NCBI GenBank assembly: GCA_025765595.1
Contig: JAIVFH010000002.1
Span: 248,001 to 312,000 of the forward strand
Reading direction: 5' to 3'
DNA: 64,000 nt
Source of the DNA: Obelidium mucronatum
Taxonomy: Eukaryota; Chytridiomycota; Chytridiomycetes; Chytridiales; Chytriomycetaceae
In this document: one piece after another, positions 1-11,065 of the stretch
How positions within the stretch are numbered: position 1 is the stretch's first letter
How the letters are laid out: the number at the start of each line of letters is the position of its first letter
Position numbers and translations under genes: made by a program
Notes under the pieces: generated by a model
Database searches by the model: none
Told to the model about the DNA's origin: nothing
The model's input: the letters and a program-made list of their open reading frames with translations, nothing else

Positions 1-185
1 GGGGCTGCCTGTACTGTGGTGGTCATGGCTTTTTCGTTTTTACAGTTAAAATTCAGTTAGAAATCAGTGATCCTCAGTTATCAATCCCTCTTGTCACGGC
101 ATCTCGACATACCTGGGGACTGGGACTGCAGCCCATAACCGATTTCTAGAGATTCGTGACAATGAGGGATGATGGGTATATTATA

Positions 186-424
186 ATTGTGCCCTCGTAT
201 GCCCTCGTACCCTCGTATGCCCTCCTACTATAATATCTCCATAAAAGCTCACTGTACGCTCCTGAAATTCTCACGAAAGGCTTGCAAAAGGCTCGCCGCA
301 GGCGTCAGTATCTCCCGTTTGGGGTGCAAGGGGACGGAAAAAGGGGGTAGTATGGGAGGGGGGAATACGAGGGCACACGAGGGCATGCAAGGGCATAATA
401 CGAGGGCATACGAGGGCATAAGCA
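186..424. mobile_element. Small inverted-repeat (MITE-like) element, copy A
   Basis: Both ends are built from the decamer CGAGGGCATA. The left end (186-224) carries it as TATGCCCTCG and the right end (366-421) in the opposite orientation, so the element could fold back on itself. The interior (about 225-365) carries no recognisable coding region. The left arm matches, over roughly 39 bases with one mismatch, the reverse complement of the right arm of a second copy at 818-898. This shared end argues for a dispersed short non-autonomous element rather than a local microsatellite. Transposase family and target duplication are unknown. Confidence 0.5.
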
Positions 425-496
425 ATGGACTGTCTGTTTCTCTGCTTTGATGTCAACGTTGGAATTGACATAGCAAACAGAACCAACAACCCATTA

Positions 497-716
497 GAAG
501 GGCACAATCGGGTGTTTTATTAAATACATACAGATTTTAAATGAAATAGGCCCCCGCAATGCAAACCTTGTCCAGTTTGTAGAAACCATCAAGGACATTT
601 CCTGTGAATTTGTCACCAAGAGAGATGAAATTCTGAAAAACCAACGAAGACGTCCACGGAGGAACCCTGTCACAATACCATCCATTCCAAAAGACTATTA
701 TTCCGATTCCGAGTAA
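497..716 (+). pseudogene. Unidentified coding remnant between two MITE-like copies
   Basis: After an in-frame stop near 496, a frame stays open for about 70 codons to TAA at 714-716. It ends with a very basic stretch (KNQRRRPRRNP) and then an acidic tail (DYYSDSE). The composition looks like real protein rather than a shadow frame. There is no ATG at its beginning and I recognise no family, so it may be the last piece of a decayed transposon gene. It lies between the two CGAGGGCATA elements, which could share an origin with it. Confidence 0.25.
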
Positions 717-817
717 TTCCAAGGAGATTGGGAGGGGGGTATGGGGGGAAGGAACGACCCCCCATGATTCCATGAGTTTTGCGTTTGTCAATAAATGATC
801 TATTTTGCTTGATTGTC

Positions 818-898
818 TTATGCCCTCGTATTTCCCCCTCCCATGCCTCAATGCTCCCGAGGGCATACGAGGGTACGAGGGCATACAAGGGCACAATA
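818..898. mobile_element. Small inverted-repeat (MITE-like) element, copy B
   Basis: This is an 81-bp version of the element at 186-424. The left end (818-833) reads TTATGCCCTCGTAT. The right end (857-898) carries four decamer-like units in opposite orientation. The copy is inverted relative to copy A: its right arm, reverse complemented, matches copy A's left arm. Only about 20 bases separate the two arms. Confidence 0.45.
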
Positions 899-1740
899 AA
901 ATGTCGTCGGATGATGCTATGAGCAGCACCAGTCCGCTGCTGGTCCCAGAGTTGCCTCCCACTCTCGACCTCATCAATCTTGATCCTCGGCAGGTGAGTC
1001 CTTTACTTTGTATTTCTTCTCTTCGATTAGCTTACGTGCTTGGGAATGCAGTGCTCCGGTCGGTGCTGGTTCCGCGCTGGATCGATTGATGCCATGCAAT
1101 TGCGTCGATCTCTAGTCCTTTGGCCCAATTTCAAACCAACAACCTTGCTACAAGCTATTCAAGTTCTATCGACCGCGTTCAAGCCAGTTCACTTCAAGTT
1201 GGTCTCAGCTGTTGCGTCGCTTGATCCGTCCGACAACTTGAATAGCGTCGGTTGCTTGTTGCAGTTCGTCTCCAAGCCGCTCGGGGCTGAATTTAAATAC
1301 GGCGGTCTCATTGCTATCGGGGTTTCTAACGGTTGCGTTCAAGTCCGTTTGTGGTGGCATCGGTACAACTTGTCTGTCCAAGTCTGTCAATGCGTGGCGG
1401 AAATTGGCGCCTCCTTCCCCTTGTCATCTGGCTTCTGATTTTTGTTTCAGAGCCAGAACGCTGAACGGGATACACTTGTGTGAATTATCCGTTATATGTT
1501 TTTAAAAAGAGAACAGTATATTACGAATCTGGCTCAGTTGGTTTGAGCGTGAGATCGAAGCCCGTCATTGACAATTTTTTTATGGGTTTTCAATAGGTTT
1601 TCAAGGGGTTTTGCAGCTGTTGTATATATAATATATATATTGTTCCTGAGGATGTGTGTAAACTTAGGAAAATGCGGACTCGGGTCATTATTCTCTGCCT
1701 TTCAATGCCCAAAAAATACAGATAAAAAGGGAAAAAAAGT

Positions 1741-1781
1741 TCCTAACAACCACTATCAAGTTCCTAACAACCACTATCAGT
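1741..1781. repeat. Two-copy 21-bp tandem duplication
   Basis: The unit TCCTAACAACCACTATCA plus a three-base spacer occurs twice head to tail. It lies in non-coding AT-rich DNA with no convincing gene. The surrounding interval 900-2960 has only short unconvincing reading frames. A weak gag-like composition on the minus strand near 1205-1390 was not strong enough to call. Confidence 0.6.
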
Positions 1782-2968
1782 ACATGGTAAGGATTGTCTT
1801 ACAGTCTTGCATTGTGTGTCTGCACAGGCTAATCAAAATATGTAGAAATAGCACGACTGTCGCCAGTGCTGTTAAGACTAACCACGACGGCGATGGTTCA
1901 ATTGCTTACTGTGGGTTTGTTTCAGTCAATAACCAGGCTTGCTTTCACTCTTTGTGCTGTGATTGACTAAACTCGCTTCTTATATTTCACCAGAACTGGG
2001 ATCGGGCGGAGACTCTACGTATAAGGTGTGCTGTTATTTGTATGGTTTTATGAAAATAGCTTCTCTGCTTTAATGCAACACATTAAATAGATCCTCGTTG
2101 AAGAAGCAAACTGTTTCCTATCCCTTGCCTCAATCCAATCAACAATACTGGCAGCTGCAAGTACTCATGGAGAATAAACACACCAACAATTTTTTGACTC
2201 CTGCTCTGCGTGCGCAAGTTGTGTTGGCTTTTGCTTGTTTGCCCCACTTTCATGTTGATTTTCTATTTCCAAATAAACTTGTGTCTACTTGTAATTTATA
2301 TTGCTTAAAGGAATTCCCTATGTTTCCGTAACCAGTAGAAAGGCTGTATCTTTTGAGAGTATGATTTTCAAGTCTAATCCAAACGCAAGTGGCATACTGA
2401 TTATCTATACACTGCGTATGTCACCAAAGACTAACCTGCAGACATTCTATCAGAGCACAGAAACTGCATTGGAGCCTATGGACGTTGGATACCTATGGTA
2501 AATGTCGATTTGGTGTATGTAGCAAAAATAAATCTAGTAATCGTACAGAACGTGGCCAGGAAGGCTTGACTCAACACCAGGCAGACGTACCATTGCTCCT
2601 GTATAGGGTCATTGTTAAATATGACACAGATTTAACATTCTTTCTGGATTAGCTTAGGAAATCAGATGGGACATCCAAGTGATATATTTTTGTTGCATGC
2701 TTCCGATATCCCAGCCGATATCCAACTAATGTCAATTAAAAATACCCATACTATACATTCAGTATATATCAGTAATACACCATTTGAAATTATTCTTCCA
2801 ATACCATAGCTTGCTGCCCTTCCGACAATCCCTTCTGCCATCCGTAACACACAACTTAGTCATGTTTGACTCACATCACCTGCGGACAGGCTTACACTGT
2901 TACATCAATTTGCATAGGGTATTGTCCAAACCAATATCAATCCAACATAAACATTTCACATCTCCCGA

Positions 2969-3619
2969 TCACCTGGGAGATGGCCAATTTTTTTGCGATG
3001 CAGGTACATGGGGTCCTTCACCAGGAACTTCAACTTTAATGTAGGAACCATCAAAAGCCAATCCAACGTTTGGAAGACCTCCAAGTTCCGAGAACTTTGA
3101 AGCAATGCGTGTCCACTCCTCTGAATTTTGGCCAGGAAGGTTGATGGTTTGTTGAAAGACGTCAATGATTGCATTTGAAACTTGTCTAACTGATTCACCC
3201 ACAGTCCTTTCTCCCAGACCAAGTAAATCACCAATAGTACAATATGGTTGTCCATTTGCAACATATGCAAGGGTTGCTGCTAGTTGAAACGCAGCAGGTG
3301 TGCGAGGCTTTCCAACTTTTGACTCGTGAGGACCCTTCTCCAAGCGATTTCTGATATGTAGAAGAATGTGCTCAAAAGTAGCTCTTGTTATTCGGAAGGT
3401 ACGTCGAAACCGCTCTGAATCATACTCAGGTTCCAAAATCATTGCCCTCCAGTCTTCAGCTTTCTGGAGGTTGGGGCCTCGAAACATGGGATTGTCATGA
3501 TCTGAAGCTTCTGTTATAAACAGGTATCTGTTAGTTGCTGGGGGGTATATTGAAGAAGTACAGGAGCAGATGTCAGGATCAGGTGTGGGTTTTTGCGATA
3601 GGAGAGTCAAGAAGATCAA
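2969..3619 (-). pseudogene. PIF/Harbinger-type transposase (HARBI1-like), truncated
   Basis: The 216-residue frame resembles the N-terminal half of a DDE_Tnp_4 (PIF/Harbinger) nuclease. It has an FRITRATFEHILLHI-like helix, then a helix-turn-helix-like block around YCTIGDLLGLGERTVGESV, and then the first catalytic aspartate in LAFDGSYIKV. DDE transposases need two further acidic residues. These should lie downstream (below 2969 on this strand), but the frame ends soon after the first Asp at QKNWPSPR. A neighbouring frame continues only briefly and the expected second Asp and Glu regions are not recognisable down to 2640. I see no accompanying Myb/SANT gene or terminal inverted repeats. This is a dead fragment. 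Confidence 0.7.
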
Positions 3620-3724
3620 GCCAGCGCAAAGCGGATTAGCTGTAGCTGTCGAAGAGCAATACCATTAATAGCGAGTATAACGCTATTTGCATGGATGTTG
3701 TTGTTGTCTTGCGTTGCATTTATT

Positions 3725-3945
3725 GAATAAATCCTGTCAAATCCAGCCCCCACCCCCGGATTTCACGCACCACTAGAAAAGGGAAGGATTTCACAAGGAT
3801 TTTCCAAGATTTTGTGGTTTTTATTTATCCTGTGAAATTCCAGGATTTAAGAGGATTTATTTTTTAATATCTGCTCCAAAAAATAAATCCGAGAGGATTT
3901 TACTGGATTTTAAAAATCCAGATAAATCCTGCAAATCCTGCAATA
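3725..3945. repeat. Cluster of AAATCC / GGATTT motifs
   Basis: About 220 bp contain more than a dozen AAATCC or GGATTT hexamers in both orientations, often as AAATCCTG or CAGGATTT. It is not a clean tandem repeat. The alternation of orientations would permit several small hairpins. It lies upstream of the Harbinger remnant with no gene. It could be a degenerate inverted-repeat element. Confidence 0.4.
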
Positions 3946-4129
3946 TCAGCCGACCTTTAATGTCAAAAAACGTATAAGGGTTATTATGGCCCCAGCTGCA
4001 ACAAGACTCTGATCCCAGATTTTAGTTGGTTTGAGAGTGTTGTCAAGATCAAGACTCTGATTGGTCTTGCTGACAATAACTCAATTGTCAGTAAGCAGGT
4101 GTTGTTCACTTTGACATCAACGGTCAAAT

Positions 4130-4660
4130 TGTGACTATAAAGTTGTGTTACCTTACGCTATATTTGGACGTAGATCTATTGGCTGGGCAACTATTGTGGA
4201 AGTGTTCTATCAATCAAGTTGGCTCTCACACTGTTTTCTCTGATAGTCAAACAAACTTTATTCATCACTGTCCGGTCCAAAAGGTTTAAACAAACTTCAA
4301 TTCAAGATAGTTCGCAAATATTACGAAAAGTCTACTGGCTTCTTCAGATATTATTCATCAATAATTTGGTCACCCCAACGCTATCTTTGCAAGTTGATTC
4401 ACTCTGATTTGTAAACTCAAATCAATTTAAATCTATTGCAATTTCGGATATTTATCAATGTGAATGGGGAAATTTAAACGCTTAAGTCGGATCTGAATCT
4501 CAATGGGTACACAATTAAAGCACTTGGTCCTGGTGAAATGATTCATGTGGATATTACCAGAAAATTCAACACTGGATTTTATTATAATTCACACATCATC
4601 TACATAAATCAAAACAATCACCAAGTTTTTCAATGTAGGATCACATTTATGAAATGTGCA
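4130..4660 (+). pseudogene. Ty1/Copia pol remnant (protease end to integrase start)
   Basis: The stretch is riddled with stops, but its pieces line up in order with the better preserved Copia copy at 12,260-12,720. There is a VDLLAGQ block and an SINQVGSHTVF block after the protease, then HQ-FGHPNA (pre-integrase), then GEMIHVDI and TGFYYNSH at the integrase start, which match HADVTGKF and DGFYY in the other copy. Catalytic regions downstream are absent. This is an older, more decayed relative of the Copia element further right. Confidence 0.55.
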
Positions 4661-4741
4661 AGTGTCTGATTTTAATTGCGTAAAACCCAATCCTAGGAAA
4701 TAGTTGCATAGAACTTTATACTATTTGCGTTTGTTGATTTG

Positions 4742-4886
4742 TGGTGTGAGAAGATGTTACCATTCTTTTATTAAGTGCAGTACTCTATATTAAATTGTTG
4801 ACTTGGTGGAAATTGGGGAAATAAAGTCGGAGTAAACTAAACAACTTACCTCTTTGATCGACTGAGAGCAACCAAACCGCTAGATC
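4742..4886. repeat. Dispersed 145-bp repeat, copy 1 (possible LTR fragment)
   Basis: Nearly identical to 17,467-17,608, starting TGTGAGAAGATGTTACC and ending before AGATCT; the two differ by a few substitutions and a three-base indel. The second copy directly follows the Ty3/Gypsy remnant, and the sequence begins with TG, so it may be part of that element's LTR. I do not see the matching CA end. Confidence 0.55.
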
Positions 4887-5096
4887 TACTCGTGGAACAA
4901 GAGCAAAGGAAGGCAAGCTAGACGACCATTCCACATTTGGTGCCTCCTAGCGTTGAGGTTGCTGACTGTGTCTTCATACACAGAAGAAACTACGAATACA
5001 AATCATGTCTGCTATCAAGTCCAAGTGGTTTGATAGCTACAGTGGCGGATCCGGCATTCGCAACTGGGTCAAGGTGGTTCAGCGTCAAACAACGGA

Positions 5097-5330
5097 GGTT
5101 GTGCTGGACAGCCACGTACTATAGCGAGCGGCACTCCCGATTCGGACCCCGATTCGGACTCCTAGTCGGGAAACGATTCGGAGTCCGACTAGGGTCCTAA
5201 TAGGGCCCTATTAGGAGCAGTCCCGAATAGGGGCCGAATCGGAATGGCCAATACGCCAATTGGCGCTCCTAGCCGCCCTTAATGTACTCCTAACCTGTTT
5301 CCAGTAGGAGATTTCTATTTTTTCCTTGTC
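5097..5330. mobile_element. Half copy of a GC-rich foldback element
   Basis: This segment is rich in CGATTCGG, TAGTCGG and CCCTATTAGG words. It matches, at roughly 80-85% by eye, the reverse complement of the right arm of the foldback element at 22,145-22,680. The match runs from ACGTACTATAGCGAGCGGCA through to the CCTGTTTCCAGTAGGAGA block. Only one arm is present. The stretch 5331-5677 beyond it holds no recognisable gene and joins the LINE. Confidence 0.6.
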
Positions 5331-5677
5331 GACAGCGCGGTCGTACCATCAGATCAGAGCCTTATCGACCACATCTCCCTCTACTGTTTCCATGGGTCAT
5401 CTCAAAAATTTGCCCCTATTTGAAAGGAACAAGTTATAGATTTGAGGCCTATACTGATTCAATTCCTGTTACGGAAGCGACCCGACTCCATATGGGACAG
5501 GGTCTTTGATTGGCAGTGCCGTGGGGAAGCTGTGACAGCCTGGATTGAAATACCTGATAATCACCATAAAAAGGAATAAATAAAGGTTTATTTTATAACC
5601 CATTTAATAGTCCATAGAGAGGTGTCTATTTGTGTTGAGAATTATCCATTATTTCTGGACCGCAGTCAGGAGCCTAT

Positions 5678-8167
5678 TTGGTTCCAGATCATAAAGCCAA
5701 TATGAGGTCTTCACAGGTAATCTTCCTGATTCAAATATACAACCACAAATTTGACCTAACAAAAACCCACCACAAAGGACCCAAGGCCCACAAAAAATCA
5801 GGCAGAGTGGTGAACTGGGACAAAGTGACAGAAAAGGAGAGAAAGGAATTTGAAAACGGATGTGCAAAAATATATGAAAAATATAGAGCAGAGCTACAAG
5901 AACAATGCGCAGGATTCCAGGTAATTGCTGGCAACCCTGAAAGAATCCAACAACACACAGAACTCGCGAACTCAACACTAAAGTGCACCCCGCCATCAGC
6001 AAACGAAAAACTGTGTGACCTAAAAGAAAGAGAAATAGTGAGAGGAATAGTGGGACAAAATGCAGAAAGAATACAAAAGGAAATTGAAAACCTGGCAATG
6101 AAAACACTGCCCAGTAAAACCCTTGGGGGGGACAGAAGAACTCCAGGTGAAACAGAATCAGACAAGTGGCACAGCCTGTTCAAGACAATGGGAGGAGCAA
6201 TTACTGAAGCACACAGGGGACCAATAAAAACAAACACCTGGAACGAAATCAAGAAAAGGGCAACCGAGATCAAACATGACTGGGAAACACCCGCACCAGT
6301 AACAGACCAAACAGACCTAAAAAGCACCATCAAATGGCTGAGGGGAGAGAGAAACAAAGTAGAAAGGAAAGCCATATCACTGTAAAAGGCCCAAACAGCA
6401 GATCAAATAAGAACAGCAATTACAAAAAGAAACGAAATGTTCCGCACCCAAAGAAAACGAATGTTTGACAGAATCCTCGACAGAGGGAGAGGAAACTCAG
6501 ACATCGATAAGGTCAGAACCAAAGACGGCACAGTATTCGAATCAGAAGAAGTCAAAACCGAAACAGACAAAGTTTTCAAGGAAGTGTTCAAACAACGAGA
6601 AACCAAAGATATAGACCCGGAATCACCGTTCGCACAGGAATACATGCCCAAAGAGTCAATAGACCCAGCAATATATGAAGAGCTAGAAAAAGAAATAACA
6701 ACAGACCAAATCATGGAAGCACTCAGACAAATGGGGAAAAACAAGGCACCAGGGCCATCAGGGACTACAAGGGAAATGCTGCTGATGGGGGGAACTGAAG
6801 CATGTAGATACTTCCGCACAGTCATCCAACTATGCAAAGACTTCATGTTCACACCAGAAACCTGGACAAAGGGAAACATCCAACCAACCCCAAAAACAGA
6901 AGAGTGGGCTGGAGACCTCCTAAAAACAAGGCCAATTGCCCTGCTGGAAATACCGTATAAACTAATGGAAACCATCTGGGACAACCCACTCAAGAAAATC
7001 CTAATGGAAAACAAACACGTACTAGCAGGCCGAAACTTCAGCGTCCTCCCAAAGGAGTCAACAGAAACCTCCCTACGAATGATTAATGCCATCATAGAAT
7101 ACTGTAAAGAAAGGAACATGACAGCATACCTCCTATTCAATGACATTGCGAAGGCCTTTGACAGCGTCGGCCCCACAGCAGTAATGAGAAGCCACAGGAG
7201 GCTGAAAATCCCATATAAATACTCAGCATGGAAATGGGACACACAGCAACACATGACAGTAAAAGTACTAATCACATTTGGACCAACAGAAGGCTTCAAA
7301 TGTGGAACCATGATACAGCAGGGGAGTGTGCTGGCCCCCTTAGAATGGAGAATCTTCTGGGACACACTGCTATGCACGCTAGACAAAGAAACAGAAGGGA
7401 TAACAATAAAAGCCCAACACACAACCCGCATAAACCCAGATGGCACCACAACCAGCCTGACCCTACAAGAAAGGCTCACAGGAGAAGCATTTGTAGACGA
7501 CACAGGCGCCTTCGCTGGAAACTGGACGGAAGCCAAAAAGCAAGCTGCACTAATATATGAATTCCAAGAACTGAACTCAATCAAATCCAACACAAAAAAG
7601 ATGGCAATGATCGCCATAAACCCAGAAGAGAGCCACAAGCACCTCAAATGGCCAGACGGCAGCAAAATCACCATCATCAATAACAATAACAGCGAGAGAG
7701 TCCTCGGCAACTGGTTCTCAGCAGATAACCAGCACAAAGAATCAAAGCAACTCATCACCCAAACTGTCACAAACATGTGCAACCTCCTTGCCAAGAAAGA
7801 GATAACAGAAATCACTGCCATCACCATAGTAAACACAGTACTCCTCGCCAAAGTACAATACATCTGGAAAACCATGACAGTCAGTGAAGCCTGCGTGGAC
7901 AAGTGGTATAAAAAGTGCCTCAAAATGGTAAAACAGAAGGCAAGGCTTGGCGCAAAGCACACCCACCTCACTCCTAGAAAACCCAACACTATATGGCCTG
8001 GAAAACTGGAACCGACACTACACGGCAGACAAAGTAAACAACCTCCTTATCAGCCTCAACGAAAACACACTGCTGGGCAGAATAACTCGAATCAGGCTAT
8101 TAAACCTGCAAGAAGACCTGGCATTACCCCACTGCCCCCTCCAAGAACCCTTCCAACCATCACTTAA
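5678..8167 (+). pseudogene. LINE ORF2 part 1: linker and reverse transcriptase
   Basis: The same frame is open from 5678 to 8167 except for a single TAA at 6383-6385. RT motifs seen in order are KNKAPGPSG (6738 on), RPIALLEIPYKL, LLFNDIAKAFDSVG (motif A, first catalytic Asp), QQGSVLAPLEW (motif B), and EAFVDDTGAFA (motif C, catalytic DD; near 7490). NTKKMAM follows, in the place of the usual KT motif. These are the residues of an active-type polymerase that copies the element RNA at a nicked target. After about 7950 the true frame moves to the next one, and the last 70 codons of this frame are probably noise. An antisense frame of 528 codons over this region is a composition artefact. Confidence 0.85.
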
Positions 8168-8954
8168 ACGGGGAACACACAGCATGGGCCAACTCCTGGC
8201 CAGAATGGCAAAAGAACAACTGTCAATCAAACCCATTGAATACAAAAACGAAGAGAACGGACAAACAGAAACCTTTGGAAAAATCGAAGGAGGGAACACA
8301 ACAATCTGGGAAGCACTTGGGAACTGGGCTATATACGACAAATTCAGACCACACCTCAAAAAAGACAACATCATGTTTGTCGACCAAATAGCCTCCCGGG
8401 ACGGCAGAAAACTCCTGAACAGAAAAGACCTGATACAGAGATACAAAAAAGACAACAGATCATATGGGTGGTACGAAGAACTAAAAAGACACATGGAAAC
8501 AAGACAGAGCGAAGAAAACCAAACACCATTCGAAAGAGCAAAAGTAAACAACCCAAACCCATACGCAACTGAAACCTTGCAGCGACCATTAACAGACTTC
8601 TGGCAAAGACTTAACAAGAACGAAACAGAAGAAACAGAAGCAGAGGAACACATGATGAGAAGGGAGGCTGAGGCGGAAATGGAAACGGCAAACAGAATCC
8701 CCACAACTGAGCCTAAGAAGCTGGAAAAGACACCACTGGAAAAGGAAAACGTGGAAAACGTAAACAAAGCAGGAACATACCTCCTGTGCTCCCAAAATCT
8801 ACTCAAAGCAATAGGAACATGTGTAATGGAGGATAACCCAGACCCTAAGCCAGACACAATATACACAGACGGCTCTAGACACACAGACAGCATGGGAACA
8901 GGGGGATATGCACTGAAGGGGCCAATAGAGGACGAGAATGGTGTGCAAAAGTAA
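7947..8954 (+). pseudogene. LINE ORF2 part 2: RT thumb/linker and start of RNase H
   Basis: Continues the polymerase ORF after a frameshift near 7950. The join is supported by sensible protein on both sides (RLAQSTPTSLLENP). It contains a long charged linker rich in Glu and Lys, then the first RNase H motif, DTIYTDGSRHTDSMGTGGYA (about 8857-8915), with the first catalytic Asp. The frame is lost again near 8935. The rest of RNase H continues in another frame from CAKVTGWSSS. Confidence 0.75.
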
Positions 8955-9694
8955 CTGGATGGTCATCATCCAAACTACCAGAAGCCATGGGGGCAATCAC
9001 AGGGATGATAGGAGCAAAAAAGGGACTCACCATCATCAAGATTGACAATGCAGCCGTGGTAAAAGATGGCAAGGACGTAGTAAAAAGCAACGGAGAGATC
9101 AGCACCAGAGATCTTATGGGAAGAGCATGCATGCTACAAGTGGCGATGATGGCCCAAATCGTAAAGGACTATAGCAAAGAAGGGAGACTCTTCCAATTCA
9201 ACAAGGTAGAAGGACACTCCAAAATCTCTGGAAAGGACAAAACAGGAAATGACATAGCAGACAAGAACGCAAACATGGGGAACTCCGCAGAGGTAATCAA
9301 CCTTAAAACAGGAGCCCAATCCCTCATACGATTCATGGCAAAAGCTGGAGACAACCTCATTGAGGGGCAAGTGTGGGAAAACCTCAAGACTATCAACAAA
9401 ATACACTCATACCTGGGATGGCAAGAGCAACACTCATTTAGACACATCAAAGGTTACCTCGACAGCATTGACCTTGACATGACAATAACAACAGTAACTT
9501 GTGGCCGCAAACCCACAACCCCCTATACATCCACAGGGGAATCCGCCGCAATCAGATACAATGTACAAGCACTACACCACCTCAGACCAACACAAACAAA
9601 GGTACCCACACATATACCCAAACGGGAACTGCAGGTGCTGCGACAACCAAGAAGAGGAAACAAACTCCCACATCATGAAATGCAAAGCATTTGA
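8938..9694 (+). pseudogene. LINE ORF2 part 3: RNase H core
   Basis: In this frame the RNase H fold resumes without a gap. It has IIKIDNAAVV (third strand, Asp), then FQFNKVEGHS and GNDIADKNANMG (the C-terminal His/Asp region of retroelement RNase H). RNase H removes the template RNA during target-primed reverse transcription. Sequence after about 9600 in this frame is out of frame; the true continuation is in the frame that carries the zinc knuckle. Confidence 0.75.
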
Positions 9695-10856
9695 GGAAAA
9701 AAGGACAGAAATCCTAAACAACTTCATCAAGGAGATTGCAAGTGGATGCGACAATGGAGGAGGCAACGAAAAGAAAGAAGGATGGACAAAGGACCTCACA
9801 AAATGGGCCAGACCATGGCAACACCACCTCAAGGACACAAGACCCGAGGGAGAATACCAGGGGAAATGGCAGAAAAAAGTAAACAACCTAAGAGCTGAAG
9901 CTATATTAGAAGGGGCGGTCCCAGAAGTACTCAAAGAAATCCTCACAACTGTATGCGGCCTAACTGCCCAAAAAACAAGAACGATAATCATCAATGCAAT
10001 GAAAAACGTAACCAAAGCGGCCAGAGAAATGTGGAAAGAGCGATGCGACAAAACAGTCAAATGGGAACTGGAACAAACACCTGCAATAACTGCGACCACC
10101 AAGAAATCCGCAAAAAGGGCAAACTGGAAAAGGAAGGAAGCAGAAGAAGAAATATTAGAGGAGGATGAAGAACACACCGAAGAAACACAGCACAACCCAG
10201 GACCGGAAGTAATCCCAGAGAAAAGCCCGACTAAACGGCAAAAAAGAATATCAGGAAAATGGTGCCTAGTCTGCAACCAAAACATGGACAGCAACCCAGA
10301 CAAGTTTGGATTCCACACACATGATAACAAATATGAGAAAAGGGCAAGAGCCATTGAAATGTGGTACAACCACAAAACCGGAAAACAAATCCTCAGACCC
10401 GGGATGATAGAAATCTCAAAAGCTGCAAGAGAGGCCTACGAGAGCAACTCACCGCAAGAAACAGAATGGATCGAAACTGAAGAACCAACAGAGAGCCCCA
10501 AAAGGAGCCCTGATAGCAGCAGCAAAACAAACCCAAAACCAAGGAAGAAACGCCTGAGAAAAGACCGGAGGAGACATAGGCGCAACCAGTCTAGAAAACC
10601 TGCACCAACGAAAACCCACCAAGCAACAGAAACAGCAAGGGCACCAAACACGCTAGACAGAGGAATGATGGAATGGACAACAAGCCAGGACGACAGCGAC
10701 CCGGACGAATGGGAGGATCTCAGCCAGAGACCTCAGGACCAAGACAAGCAAGCAAGACACAAGATGGAGGAAGGGAGGCTGGATGGGGGCACTCTTTTCC
10801 CCACAGGGGTTTTTAATGAGGCCCCCAAGGCTTCTTCTGGTGGTAGCTCCTGGTGA
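9560..10856 (+). pseudogene. LINE ORF2 part 4: zinc knuckle, second zinc finger, basic tail
   Basis: Starts around YPNGNCRCCDNQEEETNSHI, giving C-x-C-C...H...C, the zinc motif that follows RNase H in many non-LTR elements. A helical charged region follows. A second Cys/His cluster reads WCLVCNQNM...FGFHTH (near 10,260-10,320). The tail is very basic (KPRKKRLRKDRRRHRRN), then acidic (DDSDPDEWEDL). The frame ends at 10,856. The second finger plus basic tail may bind nucleic acid. I do not recognise them as a standard part of a named clade. Confidence 0.65.
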
Positions 10857-11009
10857 GCTGGGGGATGGGAGGGGAGATTGGGAGTTGAGGAAGGAGTTGG
10901 AAAAAGAAGTCTGCCGCCTGCACAAGGCTGGAGGGTTTGCTCCGTGGCGAGGTTGGAAACAGCAGCGACATACTTTATTTTAAACAATGAAGTGAGGGGA
11001 ATAAACCAC

Positions 11010-11012
<3 letters not shown>

Positions 11013-11053
<41 letters not shown>
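11013..11053 (+). other. LINE poly(A) tail
   Basis: An uninterrupted run of 41 A follows a 3' UTR beginning at 10,857 and the AATAAA-like word GAATAAACC at about 11,000. It marks the 3' end of the non-LTR element. Copia gag-like sequence begins immediately after it. Confidence 0.9.
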
Positions 11054-11055
<2 letters not shown>

Positions 11056-11065
11056 TTGAAGGGGA

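Larger units (their letters stand above)
5678..11053 (+). mobile_element. Non-LTR (LINE-type) retrotransposon, 5'-truncated, with poly(A) tail
   Basis: Domain order is: an acidic/basic linker after the lost endonuclease, reverse transcriptase, RNase H, a CCHC-type zinc knuckle, a second zinc finger, a basic C-terminus, a short 3' UTR and a run of 41 A (11,013-11,053). RNase H downstream of RT is typical of the I/Tad-like groups. The coding strand is strikingly A-rich (ACA, AAA and GAA codons), unlike the host genes. Only a possible last scrap of the AP-endonuclease domain (PDHKA near 5681) remains, so the copy is 5'-truncated. One in-frame stop and three frameshifts make it non-functional as it stands. 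I found no convincing target-site duplication. Confidence 0.85.

Noticed and set aside
186..900. Possible CRISPR array from regularly spaced CGAGGGCATA words
   Set aside because: Repeats are 10 bp, have no unique spacers of constant size, occur in both orientations and the genome is eukaryotic.
1040..1438. 132-codon plus-strand frame
   Set aside because: No motif; the minus strand has a weak gag-like stretch but neither reading is convincing.
6403..7989. 528-codon antisense frame over the LINE RT
   Set aside because: The composition (Ser, Phe, Leu, Val, Cys) is what the reverse strand of A-rich codons gives. The plus strand has all RT motifs.
8018..10375. Antisense frames of 291 and 267 codons
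   Set aside because: Same artefact of strand composition opposite LINE RNase H and zinc-finger coding.
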